DNA of 64,000 nt from Actinoallomurus oryzae. GTDB lineage: Bacteria > Actinomycetota > Actinomycetes > Streptosporangiales > Streptosporangiaceae. The stretch covers positions 1 through 64,000 of the forward strand of contig NZ_BAABHF010000016.1 in NCBI RefSeq assembly GCF_039541955.1, in the 5' to 3' direction. The position numbers and the translations under genes are program-made. Position 1 is the stretch's first letter. Every line of letters starts with the position of its first letter. The notes beneath the pieces are model-generated. The model did no database searches and had not been told where the DNA came from. It saw nothing but the letters and a program-made list of their open reading frames with translations. Below, piece after piece: positions 31,754-40,039 of the stretch.

Positions 31754-32652
31754 CCATCTCGCTGTGCGGATTGGGGAACATGGGCGGCGCGATCGCCGGC
31801 CGCCTCGCCGTCCACGACACGGTGCTGGCCTACGACGTCGACGCCGAACGCGTCGCGCGGGCGGCCGGAACACCGAACGTCACGCCCGCCGATCTCGCCG
31901 GACTGGCCTCCTCGGACATCGTCGTGCTGTCGCTGCCCACGCCGAAGATCTCATTGGAGGTCATCGGCACGCTCGCGCCGGACATGCGCCCCGGCAGCGT
32001 GATCGTCGAGACGAGCACGGTCAACCCCGCCGACGTCCACGAGCAGGTGCGCCGGTGCGACGAGCACGGCATCGGCCTGGTCGACGCCGCGATCCTGTCC
32101 GGCGTCGCCCAGATGGCGAACGGCAAGGCCACGCTGCTGGTCGGCGGGCGCGAGCCAGAGGTGCGCAAGGCGGAGCCGGTGCTGCGGGCGATGTCGGAAC
32201 GGATCATGCGCTTCGGCGAGCCCGGCAGCGGCATGGCCGCCAAGGTGATCAACAACGCGGTGGCGCACGCGGTCATGGTCGTGCTGGTCGAGGCCGGAGC
32301 GCTGGCGTCGGCGACCGGCGTGTCCGGCACCGAACTGGTCGAGCTGCTCACCGGCCCGGACGCCGGGCTGACCCGGCCGCTGACCCACCGGTTCGCCGAG
32401 CGGATCCTGCGCGGGGACTACGAGGGCGGGATGCCCACCGAGGCCGCCCGCAAGGACTCCACCCTCGCGCTGGCGATGGCGCAGCAGACCGGCGTACCGC
32501 TGTTCGCCGTGCAGGGCGCGCACACGGTCTACGAACTCGGTGTGGCCCAGGGACTCGGACGGCTGGACTACGCCGCGATCGCGACGCTGTGGGAGCAGTG
32601 GACCGGCCGCCCGATGAACGAGACGAAGCAGGAATCAGGGGAAAAATCGTGA
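31750..32652 (+). CDS. 3-Hydroxyisobutyrate-dehydrogenase-like NAD(P) oxidoreductase
   Basis: The 300-residue beta-hydroxyacid dehydrogenase starts with ISLCGLGNMGGAIAGRLA (cofactor motif GLGNMG) and has the family's active-site segments ILSGVAQMANGKATLLVGG and the catalytic Lys in MAAKVINN. It probably oxidises or reduces a 3-hydroxyacid or tartronate-semialdehyde-like intermediate. It is coupled on both sides (ATGA upstream, GTGA downstream). Confidence 0.9.
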   Translation: MTISLCGLGNMGGAIAGRLAVHDTVLAYDVDAERVARAAGTPNVTPADLAGLASSDIVVLSLPTPKISLEVIGTLAPDMRPGSVIVETSTVNPADVHEQVRRCDEHGIGLVDAAILSGVAQMANGKATLLVGGREPEVRKAEPVLRAMSERIMRFGEPGSGMAAKVINNAVAHAVMVVLVEAGALASATGVSGTELVELLTGPDAGLTRPLTHRFAERILRGDYEGGMPTEAARKDSTLALAMAQQTGVPLFAVQGAHTVYELGVAQGLGRLDYAAIATLWEQWTGRPMNETKQESGEKS

Positions 32653-32724
32653 GCGAGCGTAGCGAGCGAACCAAAAAAACACGCGTGTCCGGTCACTCCC
32701 CCGACGAAGGAGGGCTCCCGAACG
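32649..32724 (+). repeat. Dispersed start-linked repeat, copy in the TcuA-like gene
   Basis: This stretch has the pattern of the element described at 11413-11543: GTGAGCGAGCGTAGCGAGCG at the start codon, then a GGTCACTCCC segment, then GACGAAGGAGGG. Here it is in frame with the flavoprotein and supplies its first ~25 residues. Confidence 0.6.
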
Positions 32725-34187
32725 ATTTCGACGTGATCGTGGTCGGGGGCGGGAACGCCGGGTTCAGCGCGGCGCACGCGGCCTCCGAGCGGGGGGCGCG
32801 GGTCCTGCTGCTGGAGAAGGCGCCGGCCGAGGAGGCCGGTGGGAACTCCTTCTACACGGCGGGAGCCTTCCGCGTCGCGTTCGACGACATCGCGGACCTG
32901 GCCGACCTGCTCGACCCGGCCACGACCGGCCGGATGGCCGAGACGGTCGTCCCGGCCTATCCCGCCAGCGCCTTCGAGCACGACATGGAGCGCGTCACCG
33001 ACGGGCGCTGCGATCCCGTGCTGACCAAGCTGCTCGTGACCCGGTCCGCGGAGACCCTGCGCTGGCTGGCGGGCAAGGGGCTCCGGTGGCGCCTGATGTA
33101 CGAACGGCAGTCCTATGTCTCGCACGGCAAGTGGGTCTTCTTCGGCGGCCTGTACATCGGCTCGGTCGACGGCGGGAAGGGCCTGATCGGCCAGCACACC
33201 GAGGCCGCCCGCAGGGAGGGCGTGCGGATCCGGTACGGCGCGCACGTGGACCGGCTCGATCTGGGCGCCGAACGCGGCGTGGCCTACCGCGACGCCGACG
33301 GCACGCGGCACACGGTGACCGCGGACGCGATCGTGCTGGCGGCCGGCGGGTTCGAGGCGGACCCGGACATGCGGGCGCGGCACATGGGCGAGGAGTGGCG
33401 GCACGCCTACGTCCGCGGCTGCCCGACCAACACCGGTGACCTCCTGCGGCTGGCGCTGGAGGCCGGCGCCGCGCCGTACGGCGACTGGACCTCCTGCCAC
33501 AGCACCGCCTGGGACGCTGGCGCGGATCCGGCCGGGGGCGATCGGGTGCTGACCAACCAGCTGACGCGGCAGAGCTACCCGATCGGCATCGTCGTCAACC
33601 GGGACGGCCGGCGGTTCCTGGACGAGGGCGCCGACTACCGCAACTACACCTACGCCAAGTACGGCCGGGAGATCCTCAAGCAGCCGGGCGGCCGCGCGTT
33701 CCAGCTCTTCGACGCCAAGACCCGGCCGCTGCTGCGCGCTGAGGAGTACGACTCGACCCCGATCACCGGGGCGGAGGCCGGCAGCCTGGACGAACTGGCC
33801 GCCGAGCTCGGCATCGACCCGGCGGGCCTGGCGCGGACCGTCCGCGAGTTCAACGAGTCCATCGTCGACGTGCCGTTCGACCCGGCGGTGAAGGACGGCC
33901 GCGCCGCGCACGTCGAGCCGCCCAAGTCCAACTGGGCGCAGGCGCTCGACACCCCGCCGTACTACGGTTATTCGGTGGGCTGTGGCATCACCTTCACCTT
34001 CGGCGGGCTGCACATCGACGAGTCGGCGAACGTCCTCGACGGCGACGGCCGCCCGATCGAGGGCCTGTACGCCGCGGGGGAGATGGTCGGCGGGCTGTTC
34101 TCCGGCAACTACCCCGGCGGCAGCGGGCTCACCTCGGGCGCGGTGTTCGGGCGGCTGGCCGGGCACCACGCGGCGGGTGCCCGATGA
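32649..34187 (+). CDS. Tricarballylate-dehydrogenase-like FAD protein (TcuA-like)
   Basis: The 512-residue flavoprotein belongs to the FAD_binding_2 / fumarate-reductase flavoprotein group. FDVIVVGGGNAGFSAAHAAS (about residues 28-47) and LLLEKAPAEEAGGNSFYTAG match FAD-dependent tricarballylate dehydrogenase TcuA. A C-terminal YAAGEMVGGLFSGNYPGGSG motif is present. The first 25 residues (VSERSERTKKTRVSGHSPDE, GGLPND) derive from a repeated DNA element and have no domain match. The start GTG at 32649 overlaps the upstream stop, and no other start exists before the FAD motif. Substrate assignment is inference; a tricarboxylate-like or aconitate-like compound is plausible. Confidence 0.88.
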   Translation: MSERSERTKKTRVSGHSPDEGGLPNDFDVIVVGGGNAGFSAAHAASERGARVLLLEKAPAEEAGGNSFYTAGAFRVAFDDIADLADLLDPATTGRMAETVVPAYPASAFEHDMERVTDGRCDPVLTKLLVTRSAETLRWLAGKGLRWRLMYERQSYVSHGKWVFFGGLYIGSVDGGKGLIGQHTEAARREGVRIRYGAHVDRLDLGAERGVAYRDADGTRHTVTADAIVLAAGGFEADPDMRARHMGEEWRHAYVRGCPTNTGDLLRLALEAGAAPYGDWTSCHSTAWDAGADPAGGDRVLTNQLTRQSYPIGIVVNRDGRRFLDEGADYRNYTYAKYGREILKQPGGRAFQLFDAKTRPLLRAEEYDSTPITGAEAGSLDELAAELGIDPAGLARTVREFNESIVDVPFDPAVKDGRAAHVEPPKSNWAQALDTPPYYGYSVGCGITFTFGGLHIDESANVLDGDGRPIEGLYAAGEMVGGLFSGNYPGGSGLTSGAVFGRLAGHHAAGAR

Positions 34188-34963
34188 CCTGGCAGGTCTA
34201 CGCCATCCGGTTCGCCCATCGCGACGCGTCGGTACGCGGCGAGCACTTCTACGGGCACGATCCGTGCGCCCTGGACAGGTTTCCGATCTCGTACTACGTG
34301 TGGCTGGCGGTGTCCGGAGACGAGGCGGTGCTGTTCGACGCCGGGTTCACGCCGGACACCGCGGCCCGCCGGGGGAACCGCGAGTACCTGCGGTCCCCGA
34401 TGGACACCGTCCGGGCGCTGGGCGTCGACCCGGGCACGATCCCGCACGTCGTGCTCAGCCACCTGCACTACGACCACACCGGGCATCTCCGCGACTTCCC
34501 GGGGGCGCGGATCGTGCTGCAGGAACGCGAGCTGGCGTTCTGGACGTCCCGGCACGCGTCCCGGGGTGAGCACGCTCACCTGGCCGAACCCGGGGACATC
34601 GCCTACCTCGTCGAGCAGAACCTCACCGGCCGGGTGCGGCTGGTCGACGGCGTGCACGAGGTGGCGCCGGGGGTGACCGCGCACCGGCTCGGCGGGCACA
34701 CCCCCGGCCTGCAGGTCCTGCGCGTGGCCACCGAGGCGGGGCACGTCGTGCTGGCCGCGGACGGATCGCACTTCTACGAGAACATCGGGCGCGACCGGCC
34801 GTACGCCGTGGTCAACCACCTGCCGTCGATGTACGAGGCGTTCGACGCGATGCGTGCGCTGGCCGGCGCGGAGGAGCTCATCGTTCCGGGCCACGACCCG
34901 CAGGTGCTCGACCGGTTCCCGGCCGTATCGGGCCTCGACGGGATCGCCGCCCGGATAGCCTGA
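34184..34963 (+). CDS. Metallo-beta-lactamase-fold hydrolase (AHL-lactonase-like)
   Basis: The 259-residue protein carries the zinc-binding motif SHLHYDHTGHL (about residue 90) and the later metal-ligand segments HRLGGHTPGLQVL, LAADGSH and VPGHDP. It resembles N-acyl-homoserine lactonase-type enzymes in arrangement. It might open a lactone in the pathway or a quorum-signal lactone. The start overlaps the flavoprotein stop (ATGA). Confidence 0.87.
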   Translation: MTWQVYAIRFAHRDASVRGEHFYGHDPCALDRFPISYYVWLAVSGDEAVLFDAGFTPDTAARRGNREYLRSPMDTVRALGVDPGTIPHVVLSHLHYDHTGHLRDFPGARIVLQERELAFWTSRHASRGEHAHLAEPGDIAYLVEQNLTGRVRLVDGVHEVAPGVTAHRLGGHTPGLQVLRVATEAGHVVLAADGSHFYENIGRDRPYAVVNHLPSMYEAFDAMRALAGAEELIVPGHDPQVLDRFPAVSGLDGIAARIA

Positions 34964-34965
34964 CT

Positions 34966-34981
34966 GCATACGGGTGTATGC
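34966..34981. promoter_or_regulatory. Candidate GntR operator 2
   Basis: GCATAC (34966-34971) and GTATGC (34976-34981) form a perfect inverted repeat around GGGT, 15 bp upstream of the GntR start. The half-site resembles the GTATAC motif of operator 1 at 27687-27706. Confidence 0.55.
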
Positions 34982-34996
34982 GAAAGGTGAGGGTCA

Positions 34997-35629
34997 TTGC
35001 AGGCGGATGTCTACGAGCGGTTGCGGGCCGAGATCGTGGCCGGGGTGTTCGACGCGGGCGCCGCTCTGCCCGAGGTCGCACTCGCCGATCGTTACGGCAC
35101 CTCCCGTACTCCCGTGCGGGAGGCGCTGCGGCGTCTCGAACAGGACGGCCTGGTCGAACGCGGCGACCGCGGCATGCGCGTGCGCGGACGCAGCCCGGAG
35201 GAGATCCTGGAGATCTACGAGGCCCGGATCGCGCTGGAGGCCACGGCGGCCGGCGCCGCGGCCGAGCGCCACACCGAGCTGGACCTGATCCGCATCCGCG
35301 CCGCCCAGGACGCCATGGCCGCGACGCCGACCGACGACCCGGTGGCGATGGCGCTGGCGAACCGCGCCGTCCACGAGGCCATCTGGGCGGCGGGACACAA
35401 CGGCACCATCGTCGACCTGCTGACCCGGCTCAACAACCACCTCACGCGCTACCCGGCAACGACCCTGGCCAGCGCCGGCCGGTGGGAGGAGGCGCTGCGG
35501 GAGCACGAGGAGATCATCGCGGCCGTCGGCGATGGCGACCGGGAGAAGGCCGCGGAGCTGGCCGGCCGGCACATGACCACGGCGCGCGACATCCGTCTGC
35601 GGATCTACCGCGAGGAGATCATCGGCTGA
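34997..35629 (+). CDS. GntR family (FCD-type) transcriptional regulator
   Basis: The 210-residue protein has the GntR winged helix (LRAEIVAGVFDAGAALPEVA, then YGTSRTPVREALRRLEQDGL) and a C-terminal FCD ligand domain with the metal-binding-type histidines (NRAVHEAIW, REHEEIIAAV, GRHMTTARD). It probably represses the operon at 27726 and its own gene through the two palindromes. A TTG at 34997 is the only start that keeps the full domain; an AGGTGAGGG site precedes it. Confidence 0.88.
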   Translation: MQADVYERLRAEIVAGVFDAGAALPEVALADRYGTSRTPVREALRRLEQDGLVERGDRGMRVRGRSPEEILEIYEARIALEATAAGAAAERHTELDLIRIRAAQDAMAATPTDDPVAMALANRAVHEAIWAAGHNGTIVDLLTRLNNHLTRYPATTLASAGRWEEALREHEEIIAAVGDGDREKAAELAGRHMTTARDIRLRIYREEIIG

Positions 35630-35656
35630 GGGCCCGCCCGGCCGAGGGGGCCTGTT

Positions 35657-37585
35657 CTAAGTGAGCCTCCACAGGCGTGCCGTCCTGTCTTCACTGGCGC
35701 TGGCCAGGGCCTTACCGTCGGGGCTGAAGGCCACCGAGGTGACCGCACCGGTGTGGCCGGCGAGAGTGCGGAGGATCTCGCCGGTGGTCAGGTCCCACAG
35801 CGCTATGACCTCACTGCCTCTGGCCTCATGGCCCACGGTGTTGGCCAGGGTCCTGCCGTCGGGGCTGATGGCGATCGGACCGGTCGAGTCGCCCTGGCCC
35901 GTGAGGGTGCGGACCCTCCTGCCGGTGGCCACGTCCCACAGCAGCGTGGCGCTGGAGGCGCCGCCGGCGGCCAGCGTCCTGCCGTCGGGGCTGAGCGCGA
36001 TCGACGTCGCCGCTCCGCGCAGGCCGCCGAAAGTGCGGACGCGTCCGCCGGTGGAGACGTCCCACAGCGCGATGTTCTCGCCGCCGCCGACGAGGGTGCC
36101 GCCGCGGGGACCGAACGCCACCGCGTTGGCCGCGGAGCCGCCGGGGAGCGTACGGGTGACCTTGCCGCCGGCCAGATCCCACAACAGGACGTGGCCCTCG
36201 GCGCCGTCGGTGGCCAGAGTGCGGCCGTCCGGGCTCACCGCCATCGAGCCGATCGGAGTGTCGAACCCGGTGCGGGTCTGCGTGGAGATCATCCGGGTCT
36301 GCCTGGCCGTGGCGACGTCCCACACGCGGACCACCTCGGCGCCACTGGTCATCGTCCTGCCGTCGCCGCTGAAGGCCATCGCGACCACCGGGTAGGTGTG
36401 ACCGGTGAACGTGCGGATCTTCCCGCCGGTGGCCGTGTCCCACAGCAGGATGGTGCCGTCGGCTCCGCCGCTGGCCAGGGACCTGCCGTCCGGGGCGAAC
36501 GCGACGGAGGAGACGACGGCGCCGTGGCCGGTGAGCGAGCCGGTGAAGGAGGCGGCGGCGCTCGCCGGCGCGGCGGCCGGGGGGTCGCGCCGCTCGTCCC
36601 GCTGCGAGGCGATGACCGCGGCCGGGACGCCCGTCGCCACCGCGGCCGCCACGGCGGCGAGGCCGCCGATGACGAACCGGCGGCGGATGGTGCCCGGCGC
36701 CTTGCCGCCGTCTTCCGTCGTGACCCGCGTCGTTCCCGGGCCGGGCTCGGTCACCGTGGTGGAGCTGGGGAACGGGCGGTCGGGGACCGAGCCGCCGAGC
36801 CAGGCCAGCAGTTCGGTGGCGGTCGGCCGAGCCTCGGGGTTCTTGGCCAGGCAGGCGGTGAGCAGGCCGCGGAGTTCACCGCCGATGCCGTCGAGTTCGG
36901 GTTCGGCGGCGCCGATCCGGTAGACGATCGCCGCGAGAGTGTCGGCGGCGAAGGGGCTGTGCCCGGTGGCCGCGAAGACGAGCACCCCGCCCAGGGAGAA
37001 CACGTCGCTGGCGGGCCCGACCTGCCGCGCGTGGACCTGCTCGGGCGACATGAACGCGTACGTGCCCACGACCGCGCCGTCCTCGGTGAGCACACTGGCG
37101 TCGGCCGCCCGGGCGATGCCGAAGTCGATGATCCGGGGCCCGGAGTCGGCCATCACCACGTTGCCGGGTTTGAGATCGCGGTGCACCAGCCCGCAGGCGT
37201 GGATGGCGGCCAGGCCCTCGCTCAGCTGGGCCGCCAGCGCGAGCACCGCGTCGACGGAAAGGGGGCCCTCGGCCCGGACCAGCTCCAGCAGCGACGGCCC
37301 CGGGATGTACTCGGTCACCATCCACGGCGGATCGGCCTCGGGATCGGCCTCCACGACCTGCGCGGTGTGGAACCCGCCGACCCGCTGCGCCGCGTTCACC
37401 TCACGAGCGAACCGCCTCCGGTACTTCGGCTCGCCGGCGTACTCGGACCGGATCAGCTTCACCACCACGTCCCGGCCCCCGGGCGAACGGCCGAGGTACA
37501 CCTCGCCCATCCCGCCCGCCCCGAGCCGGCCCCGCAGCAGGTAAGAACCGATCTGACGCGGGTCCTCGGGCCGCAATGGCTTCAC
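35657..37585 (-). CDS. Ser/Thr protein kinase with C-terminal WD40 propeller
   Basis: The 642-residue protein has an N-terminal Hanks-type kinase (LGAGGMGEVYLG, VVKLI, HRDLKPGNVV, DFGIA; residues about 20-270). A single membrane helix follows at about residue 320 (FVIGGLAAVAAAVATGVPAA). The rest comprises seven WD40 repeats (e.g. SSVAFAPDGRSLASGGADGT, TSVAFSPDGKALASASEDRT). Topology suggests a cytoplasmic kinase with an outside propeller sensing a ligand. I chose the GTG at 37585, which has GGGGGAG upstream. Confidence 0.9.
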   Translation of the reverse strand: MKPLRPEDPRQIGSYLLRGRLGAGGMGEVYLGRSPGGRDVVVKLIRSEYAGEPKYRRRFAREVNAAQRVGGFHTAQVVEADPEADPPWMVTEYIPGPSLLELVRAEGPLSVDAVLALAAQLSEGLAAIHACGLVHRDLKPGNVVMADSGPRIIDFGIARAADASVLTEDGAVVGTYAFMSPEQVHARQVGPASDVFSLGGVLVFAATGHSPFAADTLAAIVYRIGAAEPELDGIGGELRGLLTACLAKNPEARPTATELLAWLGGSVPDRPFPSSTTVTEPGPGTTRVTTEDGGKAPGTIRRRFVIGGLAAVAAAVATGVPAAVIASQRDERRDPPAAAPASAAASFTGSLTGHGAVVSSVAFAPDGRSLASGGADGTILLWDTATGGKIRTFTGHTYPVVAMAFSGDGRTMTSGAEVVRVWDVATARQTRMISTQTRTGFDTPIGSMAVSPDGRTLATDGAEGHVLLWDLAGGKVTRTLPGGSAANAVAFGPRGGTLVGGGENIALWDVSTGGRVRTFGGLRGAATSIALSPDGRTLAAGGASSATLLWDVATGRRVRTLTGQGDSTGPIAISPDGRTLANTVGHEARGSEVIALWDLTTGEILRTLAGHTGAVTSVAFSPDGKALASASEDRTARLWRLT

Positions 37586-37680
37586 GAGCGCTCCCCCACC
37601 CCGAACAGAATCCAAGAATCGATCATCAGGCTAGTGCCGCCCGCCGCACGCGATCGCGAAACTCGTGGGCCGAGCGTCGT

Positions 37681-38340
37681 TCAGGGGCGGCGCTGGGTGT
37701 TCTCCAGGTAGCGCAGGACCGCGGTGACGCGCCGGTCGGCGCGGTCGGTCGGGGCCAGGTCGAGTTTGGCGAAGATGCTGCGGATGTGCTTGTGGACCGC
37801 GCCCTCGGTGACGAACAGGCGTTCGGCGATCGCCGTGTTGCCCAGGCCCTCGGCCATCAGGGCGAGTACGTCGCGCTCGCGGGCGGTGAGGCGTTCGAGC
37901 GCGGTGTCCGGGCGGGTGCGGGTGAGAAGCTGGGCGACGACCTCCGGGTCGATGGCCGTGCCTCCGCCGGCCACGCGGTGCAGTGCGTCGAGGAACTGCT
38001 CCACCCGGCCGACCCGTTCCTTCAGCAGGTAGCCCAGGCGGACCGCGCCGCCGGCGAGCAGGTCGGTGGCGAATGCCTGCTCCACGTACGCCGACAGCAC
38101 CAGCACGGCCAGGTCGGGCCGGCGGTGCCGGGCTTCGACGGCCGCCTTGATGCCCTCGTCGGTGTGGGTCGGTGGCATCCGCACGTCGACGATGGCGACG
38201 TCGGGTGCGTGCGTGTCGACGGCTTCGAGGAACGAGTCCGGATTCTCCGTCGTCGCGACCACGTCGAGCGACTCGGCACGCAGGAGCAGTGCCAGCCCCT
38301 CGCGCAGAAGGGGGTCGTCTTCGGCGATCACAATCCGCAT
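37681..38340 (-). CDS. NarL/LuxR family response regulator
   Basis: The 219-residue protein has a receiver domain (MRIVIAEDDPLLREG, phosphoacceptor Asp in VAIVDVRMPPTHTDEG, about residue 54) and a LuxR helix-turn-helix (LTARERDVLALMAEGLGNTA). It overlaps the 3' end of the kinase gene by 13 bp and so is co-translated. Two tandem palindromes upstream of the divergent ABC exporter are likely binding sites. Confidence 0.92.
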   Translation of the reverse strand: MRIVIAEDDPLLREGLALLLRAESLDVVATTENPDSFLEAVDTHAPDVAIVDVRMPPTHTDEGIKAAVEARHRRPDLAVLVLSAYVEQAFATDLLAGGAVRLGYLLKERVGRVEQFLDALHRVAGGGTAIDPEVVAQLLTRTRPDTALERLTARERDVLALMAEGLGNTAIAERLFVTEGAVHKHIRSIFAKLDLAPTDRADRRVTAVLRYLENTQRRP

Positions 38341-39605
38341 GGCAGTTCCACCTGGAGGGTTGTCGGGCCGCCGGGAGGGCTGGTCAGGGCGAGGCGGCCG
38401 TCGTGCGCCTCGACCCGGCGGCGTATGCCGGTGATGCCGGAGCCCTCGTGTTCGTCCGCGCCGCCGATGCCGTCGTCCTGGATCCGCAGGGAGAGGTCCT
38501 GTCCCCGCCGGCGTACGGTCACGGTGGCGTGGTGGGCCCGGCTGTGCTTGGCGATGTTGGTGAGTGCCTCGGCGACCACGAAGTAGGTGGTCGCCTCGAC
38601 GGAGGCGGCGCACCGGCCGGGCACGTCGACGTCGACCTCGCACTCGACGCCGGAGTCGGCCGCGAGCCCGGCCAGCGCGCCGGCGAGCCCGCGGTCGGCG
38701 AGCACGGGCGGCAGGATGCCGCGGACGACCGTGCGGAGTTCGGCGAGTGCCTGTTCGGCGGCCTGCTGCGCGCGTTCGAGCATCTCGTCCGCGCTCGAGG
38801 GGTCACGGGCGAGGGCCCGGCGGCTCGCGCCCAGCAGCACGGTGACCGCGACGAGCCGGTTCTGCGTACCGTCGTGCAGCGAGCGTTCGATCCGCCGCAG
38901 CTCCGTGGCGTGGGCGTCGAGCGCCGCCGCGCGGGTCGCCGACAGCTGCGCGACCCGCAGCGACAGGTCGACCTCGCCGGACGGCGCCAGGAGCCGCCTC
39001 CCCGGCCACGCCTGCAGCCGCACCATGCCGGGCCCGAAGACCACGAAGAGGACGCCCAGCGCCACGCCGATGAGCGCGACCACCAGGGCGCCGGAGTCGT
39101 CCTGCACGGTCCAGGACACCACGGTCGGTGTGTTGGGCTCGTCGGTCGGCAGCCACCGCCACCACAGCACGAAAGTGATGTCCTGCACGGTGTACACCAG
39201 AAGCGCCACCCCGGTGATGCTGAGGAGCAGCCCGAGCGTGCCGTGGACGAACAGCCAGCGCACTTCTCGCCGGCCGTCCGGGTCGCCGAGGGCGGCGCGC
39301 AGGTGGGTGGGCGGAGGCGCCGCCGGACCGATGATCTCGGGCCCCCACCGGGAGAGCCGGGCGCGCTCCCGGTCGGCGATGGAGCGGACGACCCGCGGCG
39401 CGCTGGGCGCCAGCAGCCGGCCCAGGCCGGCGAGGCACCCCAGCGCGACGACGGTCAGCCACAGCAGCGCCGCGAACGCCAGCAGGGCGGTGCCGAAACC
39501 ACCGACGAGATGTTCGAGCGCGTCGACGAGGTCACGGACGCGCGTCCTCACGCCGCGCCGGCCGGTCCGTGCCGGGGCGGCCGTCTCTGGCTGGTTCGCC
39601 GGCAT
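38328..39605 (-). CDS. NarL-type sensor histidine kinase
   Basis: The 425-residue protein has about five membrane helices in the first 210 residues. A HisKA_3 box follows (RRIERSLHDGTQNRLVAVT) and then an HATPase domain (EALTNIAKHSRAHHATV, SGITGIRRRVEAHDGR). The AAGGAGG ahead of the ATG at 39605 is part of a sequence resembling the start-linked repeat. It is divergent from the 77-residue membrane protein and ABC exporter, a common arrangement for kinases sensing membrane stress or peptide. Confidence 0.9.
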   Translation of the reverse strand: MPANQPETAAPARTGRRGVRTRVRDLVDALEHLVGGFGTALLAFAALLWLTVVALGCLAGLGRLLAPSAPRVVRSIADRERARLSRWGPEIIGPAAPPPTHLRAALGDPDGRREVRWLFVHGTLGLLLSITGVALLVYTVQDITFVLWWRWLPTDEPNTPTVVSWTVQDDSGALVVALIGVALGVLFVVFGPGMVRLQAWPGRRLLAPSGEVDLSLRVAQLSATRAAALDAHATELRRIERSLHDGTQNRLVAVTVLLGASRRALARDPSSADEMLERAQQAAEQALAELRTVVRGILPPVLADRGLAGALAGLAADSGVECEVDVDVPGRCAASVEATTYFVVAEALTNIAKHSRAHHATVTVRRRGQDLSLRIQDDGIGGADEHEGSGITGIRRRVEAHDGRLALTSPPGGPTTLQVELPCGL

Positions 39606-39671
39606 CGGTGCCTCCTTCGGCGAGTGACTTTAGGGCACCGGGTCGATCCCTGTCAGATTCCCGGAAAAGGA

Positions 39672-39705
39672 GTACAGCAGGCTGTACCGGTACAGCCTCC
39701 TGTAC
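39672..39705. promoter_or_regulatory. Two tandem palindromes between the two-component and ABC operons
   Basis: GTACAG-CAGG-CTGTAC (39672-39687) and GTACAG-CCTC-CTGTAC (39690-39705) are perfect inverted repeats with four-base spacers, separated by two bases. The location in the divergent promoter region and dimer-of-dimer spacing suggest binding by the response regulator at 37681-38340. Confidence 0.65.
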
Positions 39706-39805
39706 CGCGCATCGGCCCGCTCGCTGGATCGTCCCGGCGGATCGCCGCTCCTAGCGTTGTGGCTCGCAGCAACTCTCGAAGGAAGACACAAGCGAGGAGC
39801 ACGCC

Positions 39806-40039
39806 GTGACCGATCCGTACCGCATCACCGAGGCACAGGAGGTGCCGCCCGGCTCCGCGAGTCACCGGAGCGGGATCGTACGGCCGGTGCTGTGGCTGCT
39901 GCTGGTGATCAGCGCGGCCGGCAACATGGTGACCTCGACCGCGGGCCTCAACGTGTTCGTCGGCGTGGCGTTCGGCGTGGCCACCCTGGCCTGCGGCACC
40001 GCGCTGATCGTCCAGCACTACCGGCAGCGGCGCAAATGA
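39806..40039 (+). CDS. Small membrane protein, first gene of the ABC exporter operon
   Basis: The 77-residue protein has two membrane helices (VLWLLLVISAAGNMVTSTA and FVGVAFGVATLACGTALIV) and a basic C-terminus (HYRQRRK). The GTG at 39806 is followed by coupled translation into the ATPase (ATGA at 40036). It resembles small partner proteins of peptide-sensing ABC modules, but has no characterised homologue that I recognise. Confidence 0.7.
   Translation: MTDPYRITEAQEVPPGSASHRSGIVRPVLWLLLVISAAGNMVTSTAGLNVFVGVAFGVATLACGTALIVQHYRQRRK

Noticed and set aside
29039..31873. A 944-residue minus-strand frame over the catabolic operon
   Set aside because: It is antisense to aldehyde dehydrogenase and MFS genes with clear motifs; its residues are low-complexity Gly/Arg/Asp/His.
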